NCBI RefSeq assembly: GCF_030915505.1
Contig: NZ_CP133265.1
Span: forward strand, 186,001-250,000
Source: Neobacillus sp. OS1-2
GTDB lineage: Bacteria; Bacillota; Bacilli; Bacillales; Cytobacillaceae
DNA: 64,000 bases
Direction: 5' to 3'
Shown here: positions 8,381-17,120 of the stretch, piece by piece
How the letters are laid out: each line of letters opens with the position of its first letter
How positions within the stretch are numbered: position 1 is the first letter of the stretch
The notes under the pieces: model-generated
Database searches by the model: none
What the model was told of the DNA's origin: nothing
Seen by the model: the letters and a program-made list of their open reading frames with translations, nothing else
Program-made: the position numbers and the translations under genes

Positions 8381-11300
8381 TCAATTCCCAAATTCCTCAG
8401 TAAGCCTTTGTTGAATTTCAGTTAAAAGTTCGATGGAGACCCCGCCTTCCAAAGCCGTAAGAAGACTTACATAAAAATCATCTGCCTGCTCGATTGTTTC
8501 CTTTATTAAACGGACGAATTCATCATGTAGCTCTGTTGCATAATGCATCGTTAATCTGCCGGATTCTTCCGTCAAATAGCCGTCTGCAAGGTCCGATAAA
8601 ATTTGATATAATTCATCACTCATAAATTTCTTTTCGTTTTTTTCAAAAAAGGAACGCGGATTTTTAAAATAGGACATGGCTTTGGTGAATATCTGTTGAT
8701 CAATATCGATAAACGCACTTGAAAAATGAATTTCCTTACTCTCGCTTTTTTCAAATGTCGAAAAGGAAAGATCTTGGTTAATTTCCAAGAGGTTTCGATG
8801 GAGTCCTGTTTGGTAATCCATTAATAGCCTACCCATGAAACGGTCTAATCTGACAGTAGTAGCCCGCATTTCTTGGGCAAAATCATAGCCTAGGCTTTCA
8901 AGAAATTCGTCTAGTGCAGTTTGCAGCGCTTTTTTCAGATTCCGGCCATCTTCTCGAAGCGTTGAAGGATTAAAGGACTCTTTGAAGAAATCACCAAAAC
9001 GCAGGAAAACCCTTTGTTTAATATAGAAAACTAATTCTTCTGCTTCCATTTGCAAACGTTTTTGCAACGGCTCATCTGCTTGTTTCTCCATTACTACCTT
9101 GATCTGTGCCTTTTGCTTTTCCATCTCAGTACGTCTTTGTTCCTTCATTGATTGGTCATCTTTTGCGCTTTGAATAAGTTTGCCTACCAATTCATTTACT
9201 CGGCTCAATTCTCTTTCAGCTGCTGAAATGCTCATTTCTGTTAAATCATTCGAAATAAAGTGATAAAACCTATCCTCAAACTGACTCATTCCAGAATCTG
9301 CGGCAGGTGTAAGATCCAACTTTTCATGAATCGCCAGCAAACTTGATACAGGGTAAAGATGTGGATTCCTAATTCCATATTTCATTAACTGCTCTGCAAC
9401 ATATTCAGAAACCGTTTCCTGTTCTTCCTCGTTTTCAGCAAGATCAATGGCATTAATGATGAAAAACATTTTATCCATTTGGAATGATTCCTTCACACGT
9501 CCTAACTGTATTAAAAATTCACGGTCTGCTTTTGAAAAGGCATGGTTGTAATAGGTAACAAATAGAATCGCATCTGAGTTTTTAATGTAATCAAAAGCCA
9601 CTCCAGTATGGCGGGCGTTAATGGAATCCGCTCCAGGAGTATCGACAAGCGTAATTCCTCTTTTTGTTAACTCACAATCATAATACAATTCAATCCATTC
9701 AACATAGCAGGATTTTTCTTCCTTTGCTACAAATTCATGAAAATCTTCTAAATCTGTTTTCAGTAAGGTTCCAAGTGCTGGTACAAAGGCGGTATTTCCT
9801 CTTTTAAATGCCTGTAAAAAGGCAAACTGAGTCTTTTCCAGCACCCCTTCCTGCCCTTTTTCAAGCAAAATTTGATCAATCATTTTAGCTGCTGCCGCAA
9901 AATCCTTGGCATGTAAATCAAAAACCTTTAAGGCTCGATTTACATCATCAAGCATTATATCCTTGTCTTTGAACTTCACAAGTACGGTTCCATGCGGATG
10001 TTTTGCTGAAACAGGCTTAATCTTATTGATGGCAGCTGTTGTCGGATTTGGCGAAACGGGTAAAACTTTTTCGCCCATTAATGCATTAGCAAAAGAAGAT
10101 TTCCCGGCACTAAAGGCACCAAATAAAGCAACAGTAAAGCCTTTATTTTCTAGCCTGTCAGCTTTATCCATTAATTCCTTTGCCAGCTTCTGAAAACCGG
10201 GCAATGGTTTTACTAATTCCGATACACGAAGAAGTCGATTAGTTGTATTTTTCAATCTTCCTCCACCATGACTGATGCTGCCTGACACCGTTTCAAGTGC
10301 ATTTGGAACAACAGTGATTTTTGCAGCCTTTTTCCTATCTTGTTTTATAGAGGTTATTTCTCCAATAGAATTGACCACTTCATATTCGTCCTCTTCTTGT
10401 ATAAAAAGGTTATTGACGTCAGCTTCCAAAGGGGCGTTTGATTGGATAAAAAGATCATCGATTGTTTTTTCCCGTAAGAAAATAGTTTGTTCATACTTTT
10501 TAAGCGCTTCTAATGCCTTTACATATCTCTCAACTTTACTAAATTCTATTTCATATTGTTCTTTTAACCTGGCCGTTTGACTTTTTAATGCTTCAAAGAA
10601 GCTCGCTTTTATTTCTACAAGTTGATTTCTGCCGATTCTTTTAATCTCATTGGCAACATCCTCAGTATAATGGAGGACATAATCTCCCGTTACACGGGCT
10701 CCCGGTTTCACCGTGTTTGTTACAATCTCGATTGGGACAGGGATTGAGTAGGATTGTGCTAAGTTTTGAAGCTCACCATGATTAAGTTCCGTTTCCTTTA
10801 AGGTTTTAAGCAGAAATTCACGTATATGCCATTCTAGCTGTAATTTGGTTTTTTCAAGCAAATCCCGATAAAAACTGTCCAGTCTTTTTTTCTTCTCTTC
10901 TACAGTCTTTTGCTTTGTAAACATGAAACCCACTTTAAATTCCGGCTGGCAAGCCTCCAAATAGCTTTCAGCTAATTCTCGCGTTTGAAACGGCAAAAGA
11001 TAGGCATTTTTCATGATTTCGGCAATCGAATGATCAAATTCCTTTTCTTTATTCATGGAACCTTCTTTTATCATGCTAAGTGCAGACCTTATTTTTTGAT
11101 AAGAAGCCGATACATCCTGCTTTTCTTGCTCAGTTAATTCATCTACTATTTCAAAACTGGGGAAGAGCTTTTCTTCTTCTAGCTTATTTGCTAGATCCAC
11201 ATGGTCTTGCGCAATCTTTCTTAGAGAATGCAATATGGATGGCACCAGTAATTGATCCTTTACCGCCAACTTCTCTGCAATAAATGTCTTTAGCAGCTCA

Positions 11301-12055
11301 AATTCATTATTAGGGTGATCCTTATGTTTTAATGTTGTATAAAAAATCTTAGGGGGTTTGACTCCCCAGGAAGCAAATGAATTCACCACACTCTTTTGGA
11401 AGTCTATAAAACTTAATTCCTCATCCTTATGTTTATCAATTTGGTTAATGACTAAATAAACGTCTTTTCCTGCCTCTGCCAATTCCTTGGTAAATAAAAA
11501 ATTCAATTCAGCTTGGACATGATTGTAATCCATCACATAAAAGATTAAATCAGCCAGGTGGATTGCTGATTCCGTAGCGATTCGATGGGCATCATCGGCA
11601 GAATCGATTCCAGGAGTATCCATAATCACGGTATTCGAAGGCAGCCGTGAATCGCTATGGCTAATCTCCACTTCTTCGATTGTGTCTCCGTCCTTACAGT
11701 AATTTTTCACTAATTCAAAATCGTATGGTGCTAAATAAAGCCTTGGCTTATCATTTTTAAAAAATACTTTCGCATAATCCTCACCCGATTTCACTTTCAC
11801 TAAGTTTGCACTCGTCGGTATCGGACTTGAGGGCAATAATTTTTCACCGACAACTTGATTGATCATGGTGGATTTCCCTGCGGAAAAATGCCCGCAGAAC
11901 GCAATAAGAAATTCTCGATTTTCCAACTTATTTGCAAGTTGCTTTACTTTATTTGCTTGTTTTGGATCATGGTGTTCATTTAAATACTCATATAATGAGG
12001 CGATTTTTTGTTTTACAGATTGTATAGTTTCTTGCTGATTGGCTGTTTGCACCAT
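8381..12055 (-). CDS. dynA: Two-headed bacterial dynamin-like protein
   Basis: A 1224-residue fusion of two dynamin-like GTPase units, the arrangement seen in B. subtilis DynA (YpbR, 1193 residues). Head 1 has the P-loop GHFSAGKST, switch DTPGIDS and NQID; head 2, starting near residue 610, has GAFSAGKSS, DTPGADS and NAIDL. Long helical stalks with many Lys/Glu follow each head. The protein binds and fuses membranes and helps the cell respond to pore-forming antibiotics and phage in the model organism. Located upstream of the sulfurtransferase gene. No frameshift is seen in this very long gene. No strong promoter was recognised in the 90 bases ahead of it. Confidence 0.94.
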   Translation of the reverse strand: MVQTANQQETIQSVKQKIASLYEYLNEHHDPKQANKVKQLANKLENREFLIAFCGHFSAGKSTMINQVVGEKLLPSSPIPTSANLVKVKSGEDYAKVFFKNDKPRLYLAPYDFELVKNYCKDGDTIEEVEISHSDSRLPSNTVIMDTPGIDSADDAHRIATESAIHLADLIFYVMDYNHVQAELNFLFTKELAEAGKDVYLVINQIDKHKDEELSFIDFQKSVVNSFASWGVKPPKIFYTTLKHKDHPNNEFELLKTFIAEKLAVKDQLLVPSILHSLRKIAQDHVDLANKLEEEKLFPSFEIVDELTEQEKQDVSASYQKIRSALSMIKEGSMNKEKEFDHSIAEIMKNAYLLPFQTRELAESYLEACQPEFKVGFMFTKQKTVEEKKKRLDSFYRDLLEKTKLQLEWHIREFLLKTLKETELNHGELQNLAQSYSIPVPIEIVTNTVKPGARVTGDYVLHYTEDVANEIKRIGRNQLVEIKASFFEALKSQTARLKEQYEIEFSKVERYVKALEALKKYEQTIFLREKTIDDLFIQSNAPLEADVNNLFIQEEDEYEVVNSIGEITSIKQDRKKAAKITVVPNALETVSGSISHGGGRLKNTTNRLLRVSELVKPLPGFQKLAKELMDKADRLENKGFTVALFGAFSAGKSSFANALMGEKVLPVSPNPTTAAINKIKPVSAKHPHGTVLVKFKDKDIMLDDVNRALKVFDLHAKDFAAAAKMIDQILLEKGQEGVLEKTQFAFLQAFKRGNTAFVPALGTLLKTDLEDFHEFVAKEEKSCYVEWIELYYDCELTKRGITLVDTPGADSINARHTGVAFDYIKNSDAILFVTYYNHAFSKADREFLIQLGRVKESFQMDKMFFIINAIDLAENEEEQETVSEYVAEQLMKYGIRNPHLYPVSSLLAIHEKLDLTPAADSGMSQFEDRFYHFISNDLTEMSISAAERELSRVNELVGKLIQSAKDDQSMKEQRRTEMEKQKAQIKVVMEKQADEPLQKRLQMEAEELVFYIKQRVFLRFGDFFKESFNPSTLREDGRNLKKALQTALDEFLESLGYDFAQEMRATTVRLDRFMGRLLMDYQTGLHRNLLEINQDLSFSTFEKSESKEIHFSSAFIDIDQQIFTKAMSYFKNPRSFFEKNEKKFMSDELYQILSDLADGYLTEESGRLTMHYATELHDEFVRLIKETIEQADDFYVSLLTALEGGVSIELLTEIQQRLTEEFGN

Positions 12056-12147
12056 TTTTGATTAATTCCCCTTAACAACATAGTAATAATTTTTATTTTA
12101 TACGATAATTCAAACTTTTCCTATCTTGACACTACAAAAAAACAAGA

Positions 12148-12182
12148 TAAACACAAAAAGACCAAGGTCTGTAACCTTGGCC
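12148..12182 (-). terminator. Terminator of the 26-residue microprotein gene
   Basis: Minus strand CCAAGGTtacagACCTTGG, a perfect 7-bp stem with a five-base loop, followed by TCTTTTTGTGTTT. It lies 20 bases past the stop codon at 12201 and separates the microprotein from dynA. Confidence 0.85.
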
Positions 12183-12200
12183 GCGTAAAGAATTGTTCTT

Positions 12201-12281
12201 TTATTGTGTAACGTTTTTTAAAACGTGCTTCATGACAAATGCATAAATAATAATCGTACCGCCGACAAACGCAAAAGCCAT
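12201..12281 (-). CDS. 26-residue membrane microprotein, Fur-controlled
   Basis: A very short gene encoding MAFAFVGGTIIIYAFV followed by MKHVLKNVTQ. Residues 2-17 form a single hydrophobic stretch with a GG pair; the tail is basic, giving an inside-facing C-terminus by the positive-inside rule. AAGGGGTG lies about seven bases ahead of the ATG. It has its own sigma-A promoter overlapped by two Fur-box sequences and its own terminator, so it is an independent iron-responsive unit between bpsB and dynA. I do not recognise the family. It could be a regulatory subunit of a membrane complex or a small iron-sparing regulator; neither can be told from sequence. Confidence 0.7.
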   Translation of the reverse strand: MAFAFVGGTIIIYAFVMKHVLKNVTQ

Positions 12282-12309
12282 ATGTAACACCCCTTATCAG
12301 ACTCTCACC

Positions 12310-12364
12310 TGAGAATGATTTTCATTGATGAGTTTATTTTAGCACGGTTGATAATCATTTTCAA
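12310..12364 (-). promoter_or_regulatory. Promoter with two Fur boxes
   Basis: On the minus strand TTGAAA (12359-12364) and TAAAAT (12336-12341) are separated by 17 bases, a good sigma-A promoter. A 15-base sequence at 12349-12363 (plus strand TGATAATCATTTTCA) matches the 7-1-7 Fur core TGATAATNATTATCA at 13 of 14 fixed positions and covers the -35 region. A second copy at 12310-12324 (TGAGAATGATTTTCA, 12 of 14) lies just downstream of the expected start. Two sites flanking the start imply tight repression when iron is plentiful. Confidence 0.82.
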
Positions 12365-12387
12365 TCCTCTTCGTGGAACTGTCACAT

Positions 12388-12957
12388 TTATTTAACAATC
12401 CTTGGAATAAAGCGATGGCAGTCCATAAAGGCACCGTCATATTCTGTTAATGTGCTAAGTGCTTTTTCCTCCTCTGGGATACGGACCATAAGCATGATGA
12501 CATTTAATAATGTAAACAGGATAGCCGTATAGTATGAAGTAAATAGTAATGGCACAACGAGCAGTTCAATCACGACCACAACATAATTAGGATGTTTTAA
12601 AAAGCGATATGGTCCTTTTCTAACTACTTCTGCACCCGCAATCACAAGTATCTTTGTATTCCAATATCTTCCAAGGGAGGCAAGTGCCCAGATTCTTATA
12701 AACTGAGCAAAGCAAAAAAGGCAAAGGAAAATCGGCCAAACTAGTGCTAGTTGTCGTTCCAGTAAGAGCTTTTCTGTTATGAAAACAAGAAAGAACAGTA
12801 CATGCATCGTGACCATATATTTGTAGTGCCTTTCACCAAACTCAACAGCCCCCTTTTGCTTCATCCATTTTTCATTTCCCTTTGCGATAAATAATTCCAC
12901 TACACGCTGAAGGATAACAAAGCATACTAGTAGAACGAATGGGATGAAATCATTCAT
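12388..12957 (-). CDS. bpsB: Isoprenylcysteine carboxyl methyltransferase-like protein BpsB
   Basis: A 189-residue membrane methyltransferase of the ICMT/YpbQ family with about five hydrophobic helices and the C-terminal signature GPYRFLKHPNYVVV, which binds S-adenosylmethionine, followed by RIPEEEKAL. In B. subtilis BpsB methylates the alkylpyrones made by BpsA to alkylpyrone methyl ethers. It abuts bpsA without a gap (bpsA ends at 12958), confirming the operon. Confidence 0.9.
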   Translation of the reverse strand: MNDFIPFVLLVCFVILQRVVELFIAKGNEKWMKQKGAVEFGERHYKYMVTMHVLFFLVFITEKLLLERQLALVWPIFLCLFCFAQFIRIWALASLGRYWNTKILVIAGAEVVRKGPYRFLKHPNYVVVVIELLVVPLLFTSYYTAILFTLLNVIMLMVRIPEEEKALSTLTEYDGAFMDCHRFIPRIVK

Positions 12958-14046
12958 TTAGTTCCACCTCAGTAATAGTAATTCTGAACTGAAGCCTGGG
13001 CCAAGTGCGGTTGCAAGACCAATCGTGTTTTTTGGGACGGCCATCTCCATATAACGCTTTAACACAAAAAGAATGGTTGCTGAAGACATGTTTCCAAATT
13101 GTTTTAAAACCTCTAAAGAAATATCATTCATAGATGGAGAAATATTCAATGCCATTACATAGGCATCCAATACTTTTTTTCCACCGGGATGGGCGATAAA
13201 ATAATCTATTTGATCAAGTTCGATTTGGTGCTTTGCTAAAAATCCCATTACATTTGGCTTCAGCCAACCCTCGACTATATGCGGGATATCACGAGAAAAG
13301 ACAACAAATAATCCCGTATTTTTTAATTCCCAGCCCATCACATCCAAGGAATCAGGCATCAGTGTCGATTGTGTTGCGATGATTTCTGGCGATGCAGCCT
13401 TCCTGAACCCCCCCACGGCTTTAGCTTCATCACCGCAAACCAATGCACAGGCAACTCCATCGGCAAAAAGAGAGGTTCCAATCAGATTACTTTTTGACAG
13501 GTCATTCTTTTGAAACGTTAAGCTGCAGAGCTCAACGGAAAGGACAATCACCTTTGCCTTTGGAAAGGCTAAGCAATATTCAAACGCCCTTGTTAATCCC
13601 GCAGCCCCGCCGGCACAGCCAAGGCCCCATATCGGCACCCGTTTGGTATGCGGGTTAAATGACAATTGATTCATAATTCTTGCATCAATGCTAGGGGTTG
13701 AAATACCAGTGGAGGAGATAAAAAAAATCGCATCAATCTCTTCGAAAGGAATGTTCTTTATAAGGAAATTTTGGTTGTTTAAACAGGCCTTAATTGCTTC
13801 TTTTCCCAATTCCACGGCACATTCAATATATGCATTGTTTTTCTCTTCAATGGAACGATTAGCTTTAAACCATTCTAAATCTTTGACAAAATGTCTTTTT
13901 TCAATTTGCCCGTTTTGAAAGGCTTTTAGCAGTCTGTCAATATCTTTAAATGAATCTGCAAAGAGTTCTCTTGCAAACTCAGTTGCATCGTTTTGGGTAA
14001 TTTCAAAAGGGGGGCTAACCTCTGAAATGGAAATAATGGCAGGCAT
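12958..14046 (-). CDS. bpsA: Type III polyketide synthase BpsA
   Basis: A chalcone/stilbene-synthase-like enzyme of about 362 residues that condenses long acyl-CoA with malonyl-CoA to form alkylpyrones in the membrane region. The nucleophilic cysteine is in WGLGCAGGAAGLTRA, the catalytic histidine in FIAHPGGKKVLDAY and the asparagine in FGNMSSATILFVL; GLATALGPGFSSELLLL closes the fold. Three ATG codons are in tandem; the third (14046) has the best spacing to AAGGAG. Followed directly by bpsB. Confidence 0.93.
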   Translation of the reverse strand: MPAIISISEVSPPFEITQNDATEFARELFADSFKDIDRLLKAFQNGQIEKRHFVKDLEWFKANRSIEEKNNAYIECAVELGKEAIKACLNNQNFLIKNIPFEEIDAIFFISSTGISTPSIDARIMNQLSFNPHTKRVPIWGLGCAGGAAGLTRAFEYCLAFPKAKVIVLSVELCSLTFQKNDLSKSNLIGTSLFADGVACALVCGDEAKAVGGFRKAASPEIIATQSTLMPDSLDVMGWELKNTGLFVVFSRDIPHIVEGWLKPNVMGFLAKHQIELDQIDYFIAHPGGKKVLDAYVMALNISPSMNDISLEVLKQFGNMSSATILFVLKRYMEMAVPKNTIGLATALGPGFSSELLLLRWN

Positions 14047-14127
14047 CATCATTCTCCTTAGACATATGTACCGCTATTTTTACCAACTTCTAGCAAATTA
14101 TTCTGGATAGTAAACATGTCTGCAGGC

Positions 14128-14161
14128 AAAAAAAAGCTTCCCAATGACATGACAGGGAAGC
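14128..14161 (-). terminator. Terminator ahead of bpsA, after the zinc-ribbon ORF
   Basis: Minus strand GCTTCCCtgtcatgtcattGGGAAGC followed by eight T. It lies about 85 bases past the small ORF at 14246 and upstream of bpsA, so it isolates the two. Confidence 0.8.
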
Positions 14162-14245
14162 AAACGTTTTGAAGGTTGTTGTTGTGCATTTAAATTATAA
14201 CGCGGTTTTTGTTTTTCATCATTACATAATCATTTCCAATTGTGA

Positions 14246-14371
14246 TTATCTTTTTTCTGATTGCGTTTGAACTTCAATCGTTATTTTATTACTTGCCAAT
14301 GAACCGCAAACATTACAGTATTCTACTTTATTATATAAAAGGCGACATTGTTCACAATAATATTTTTCCAC
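14246..14371 (-). CDS. 41-residue zinc-ribbon protein
   Basis: A small protein starting at a GTG (14371) with KYYCEQCRLLYNKVEYCNVC, two C-x2-C pairs 10 residues apart, the pattern of a zinc ribbon or rubredoxin-like knuckle. A short hydrophilic tail follows. The site GAAGTGAGTGG before the GTG is modest. It is terminated by a good hairpin. I cannot name the family; such mini-ribbons are often hypothetical proteins in Bacillus. Confidence 0.5.
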   Translation of the reverse strand: MEKYYCEQCRLLYNKVEYCNVCGSLASNKITIEVQTQSEKR

Positions 14372-14550
14372 AAAAATCCACTCACTTCTAATGAAAATTA
14401 TCGGATATGCTTCTATTTTATTTTTGATATTCAATAGTGTGAATGTATTTCTAAATTAAGACAATTTAGATTGTGAACCATTAATCAATTACTTTTATCA
14501 CAGCTTGGGTGTGATAGTTCACATTTTCTTCACATTTCCCCTTCGAGTTT

Positions 14551-14566
14551 TGTGACATAAATCACT
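14551..14566. promoter_or_regulatory. Crp/Fnr-type operator of the oxidase operon
   Basis: TGTGACATAAATCACT matches the Bacillus Fnr/Crp palindrome TGTGA-N6-TCACA at 9 of 10 positions. Its centre is 41.5 bases from a start that would be given by the -10-like TAACAT at 14588-14593, a class II activator layout. A second inverted TATCACA/TGTGATA repeat lies about 40 bases upstream (near 14497-14517). Confidence 0.6.
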
Positions 14567-14718
14567 GTTGTATCAAGTTTATAACATTAACATAGTAGAT
14601 ACCTAAGGAATGAACAATTTGTGAACTTTGAAATTTGATATTTTACTTTCGCAATTGTTTTGTATTATGAAAGAGAACTTACTTATTTAAAACCATTTTT
14701 AGAAGGGGGTCTTTTAGG

Positions 14719-14868
14719 ATGGCAAAAGCGGAACTGAAAACAAAGCAAAAGACAGAATTGGAAGACAGCTCCTCCCTCAAAGGGACATTGGCGTCCGTTT
14801 TCATGTTGGGAGCATTTATTATTGTTACATGGGTAGGCGTTTATTACCTATTCGTAGACCGTTTTTAA
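14719..14868 (+). CDS. Cytochrome oxidase subunit IIa (ba3 type)
   Basis: A 49-residue single-helix protein: a charged N-terminal half (MAKAELKTKQKTELEDSS) then one membrane helix (ASVFMLGAFIIVTWVGVYYL). This matches the small subunit IIa that accompanies ba3-type heme-copper oxidases and takes the place of the first helix missing from subunit II. It is the first gene of the operon and is followed 19 bases later by subunit II. GAAGGGGG lies about nine bases ahead of the ATG. Confidence 0.85.
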   Translation: MAKAELKTKQKTELEDSSSLKGTLASVFMLGAFIIVTWVGVYYLFVDRF

Positions 14869-14887
14869 TTGATTGAAGGGGGAAAAA

Positions 14888-15367
14888 ATGATGCACATGC
14901 ATAAATTAGAAAAGATTTGGCTGACATTCGGTATTACCTGCCTTGTTATTTTCTTGGCAGTCATTGGTGTAAGTGCCTTCTATCTCGGCAACAAACCACC
15001 AAGTTGTTTAACAACGGTAAATCCCGAAAAAGTGGATGAAACGAAACCATTTGATAAACCAGGCCTACATAAAGTCGAGGGAAAAGACTGGGATTATGAA
15101 TTAGTATATGTTGCATCCGCATTCTCTTATAATCCTGCTAAAGTGGAAGTGCCTCTAGGTGCAAAGGTAAAAGTGATTGCCACCACAAAAGACGTTGTTC
15201 ACGGGTTCGAAATGGCGGGAACAAATGTTAACATGATGCTTGAACCTGGTTATGTCAGTGAATATACCACAACCTTTGATAAAGCTGGCGAATATTTAAT
15301 AGTCTGTAATGAATACTGTGGTGCTGGGCACCATTTAATGAGTTCGATGATTGAGGTGGTTAAATAA
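14888..15367 (+). CDS. cbaB: ba3-type cytochrome oxidase subunit II (CuA)
   Basis: A 159-residue subunit with one N-terminal membrane helix (LTFGITCLVIFLAVIGVSAF) and an outward cupredoxin domain. The binuclear CuA ligands are complete: His in VVHGFEM and the motif CNEYCGAGHHLM. It accepts electrons from cytochrome c and passes them to subunit I. The ATG at 14888 follows AAGGGGGAAAAA. The stop codon overlaps the subunit I ATG by one base, so the two are translationally coupled. Confidence 0.92.
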   Translation: MMHMHKLEKIWLTFGITCLVIFLAVIGVSAFYLGNKPPSCLTTVNPEKVDETKPFDKPGLHKVEGKDWDYELVYVASAFSYNPAKVEVPLGAKVKVIATTKDVVHGFEMAGTNVNMMLEPGYVSEYTTTFDKAGEYLIVCNEYCGAGHHLMSSMIEVVK

Positions 15368-17034
15368 TGGTTAACAGTACAGCTGCAAAAGTAAAAGTCG
15401 ACCCACGTGATGCAAAGCTTTCCATGGCACATTTCTTTGTTGCCTTTTCAGCACTTGCCCTTGGCGGATTGATGGGTCTTTTGCAAACCCTTGTCCGTTC
15501 TGGAAAATGGGAACTTCCATGGGGAATTGATTATTATCAAATTTTAACGGTTCATGGTGTCTTAATGGGCCTTGTATTAACAACCTTCTTTATTATGGGA
15601 TTTCAATATGCTGCTGTAAGCAGAACAACTGGAGGCCATTCAAACGCCGCTAGACGAACCGGCTGGATTGGCTTTTGGGTCATGTTAATTGGTACTTTAA
15701 TGGCTGCTACCATGGTTTTACTTAAGGAAGCATCTGTTCTATATACCTTTTATGCCCCACTTAAAGCACATTGGATCTTTTACTTAGGGCTTACCTTCGT
15801 CGTTGTCGGTAGTTGGATTGACGGTGCTGCACAAATTATGACATATGCTAGATGGCGGAAGAATAATCCAGGCCAACCAAGCCCATTATTAAGCTTTATG
15901 GCTGTGATCAATACAGTTCTCTGGATTGTCGCAACATTAGGTGTAGCCGCAACCGTTTTATTCCAACTTCTTCCATGGTCACTTGGATTAGTTGATACAG
16001 TTGATGTGCTCGTCAGCCGAACATTGTTCTGGTATTTCGGTCACCCATTAGTTTATTTCTGGTTATTACCTGCGTATATGTGTTGGTATGCTATTATTCC
16101 AAAGATTATTGGCGGAAAAATATTTTCAGATTCTTTAGCACGTTTGTCCTTTATCTTATTTTTACTATTCTCTATTCCGGTTGGTTTCCACCATCAATTA
16201 ACAGAACCGGGAATTGATCCTGCTTGGAAGTTTTTCCAAGTAATCCTAACGTTCATGGTCGTTATTCCATCGTTAATGACTGCTTTCTCACTTTTCGCAA
16301 CCTTTGAGAGATATGGACGTTCTAAAGGGGCTACAGGCTTGTTTGGCTGGTTTAGAGTACTTCCATGGGGAGATGCCCGCTTTATTGTTCCATTTATCGG
16401 GATGGCTTGTTTTATCCCTGCAGGTGCCGGCGGGATCATTAATGCTTCTAACCAAATGGACCAAGTTGTCCATAACACCATTTGGATTACAGGTCACTTT
16501 CATTTAACAGCCGCAACTTCCGTTGTGTTAACGTTCTTTGGAATTTCCTATTGGTTAGTTCCACATTTGACAGGGCGTAAATTAACGAAAGCAATGAATA
16601 AATTAGGCATTATCCAAGCATGGGTTTGGTTCATTGGGATGGCATTTATGTCAGGTTCAATGCATATCCAGGGACTGCTTGGTGGACCAAGACGTTCCGC
16701 TTTCTCTACTTACGGCGGGGCCAAGCAAGCGGCTGAGTGGATTCCTTATCAAATCGCTCAGGCAGTCGGCGGATCGATTTTATTCCTTGGCATCATTTTA
16801 GTACTGATCATATTTGTAAACCTTGCCTTCTTTGCTCCTAAAGGGGAAGAGGAATTCCCAGTTGCAGAAGCAGAGAATCTTGAAGAAAAAGCACCATTGG
16901 TATTCGAAAACTGGAAATTATGGCTTGGCATTACTGCCGCTCTCATTTTATTCGCATACACGATACCGTTTATCGATATCATTCAAAATGCTCCTCCAGG
17001 GTCAAAAGGATTCCAGACTTGGAGTAAGTGGTAA
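15367..17034 (+). CDS. cbaA: ba3-type cytochrome oxidase subunit I
   Basis: A 555-residue polytopic heme-copper oxidase core subunit of the B family. Low-spin heme ligand in TVHGVLMGLVL, the CuB histidine and cross-linked tyrosine segment in FWYFGHPLVYFWLLPAYMCW, paired histidines in GFHHQLTEPG and the heme-a3/low-spin ligands in ITGHFHLTAATSVVL are all visible. It reduces oxygen to water and pumps protons in the membrane. Family members in Geobacillus are called cbaA. The operon is not part of this neighbourhood in B. subtilis, pointing to gain in this lineage. Confidence 0.93.
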   Translation: MVNSTAAKVKVDPRDAKLSMAHFFVAFSALALGGLMGLLQTLVRSGKWELPWGIDYYQILTVHGVLMGLVLTTFFIMGFQYAAVSRTTGGHSNAARRTGWIGFWVMLIGTLMAATMVLLKEASVLYTFYAPLKAHWIFYLGLTFVVVGSWIDGAAQIMTYARWRKNNPGQPSPLLSFMAVINTVLWIVATLGVAATVLFQLLPWSLGLVDTVDVLVSRTLFWYFGHPLVYFWLLPAYMCWYAIIPKIIGGKIFSDSLARLSFILFLLFSIPVGFHHQLTEPGIDPAWKFFQVILTFMVVIPSLMTAFSLFATFERYGRSKGATGLFGWFRVLPWGDARFIVPFIGMACFIPAGAGGIINASNQMDQVVHNTIWITGHFHLTAATSVVLTFFGISYWLVPHLTGRKLTKAMNKLGIIQAWVWFIGMAFMSGSMHIQGLLGGPRRSAFSTYGGAKQAAEWIPYQIAQAVGGSILFLGIILVLIIFVNLAFFAPKGEEEFPVAEAENLEEKAPLVFENWKLWLGITAALILFAYTIPFIDIIQNAPPGSKGFQTWSKW

Positions 17035-17037
17035 TAA

Positions 17038-17076
17038 ATTTGAAGGCTTCAATCTTTTAGATTGAAGCCTTTTTCT
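17038..17076 (+). terminator. Terminator of the oxidase operon
   Basis: TTGAAGGCTTCAATCttttaGATTGAAGCCTTTTT, an 11- to 12-bp perfect stem with a T run directly after subunit I; it can also act for the converging ypwA gene. Confidence 0.92.
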
Positions 17077-17120
17077 GTATGATTTCTCCCTGTATTTTGG
17101 AAGAGCCAATTGCCTGGATT

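Noticed and set aside
12056..12147. Sigma-A promoter for dynA just upstream
   Set aside because: No TTGACA/TATAAT pair at proper spacing was found; expression may depend on a weak or alternative promoter.
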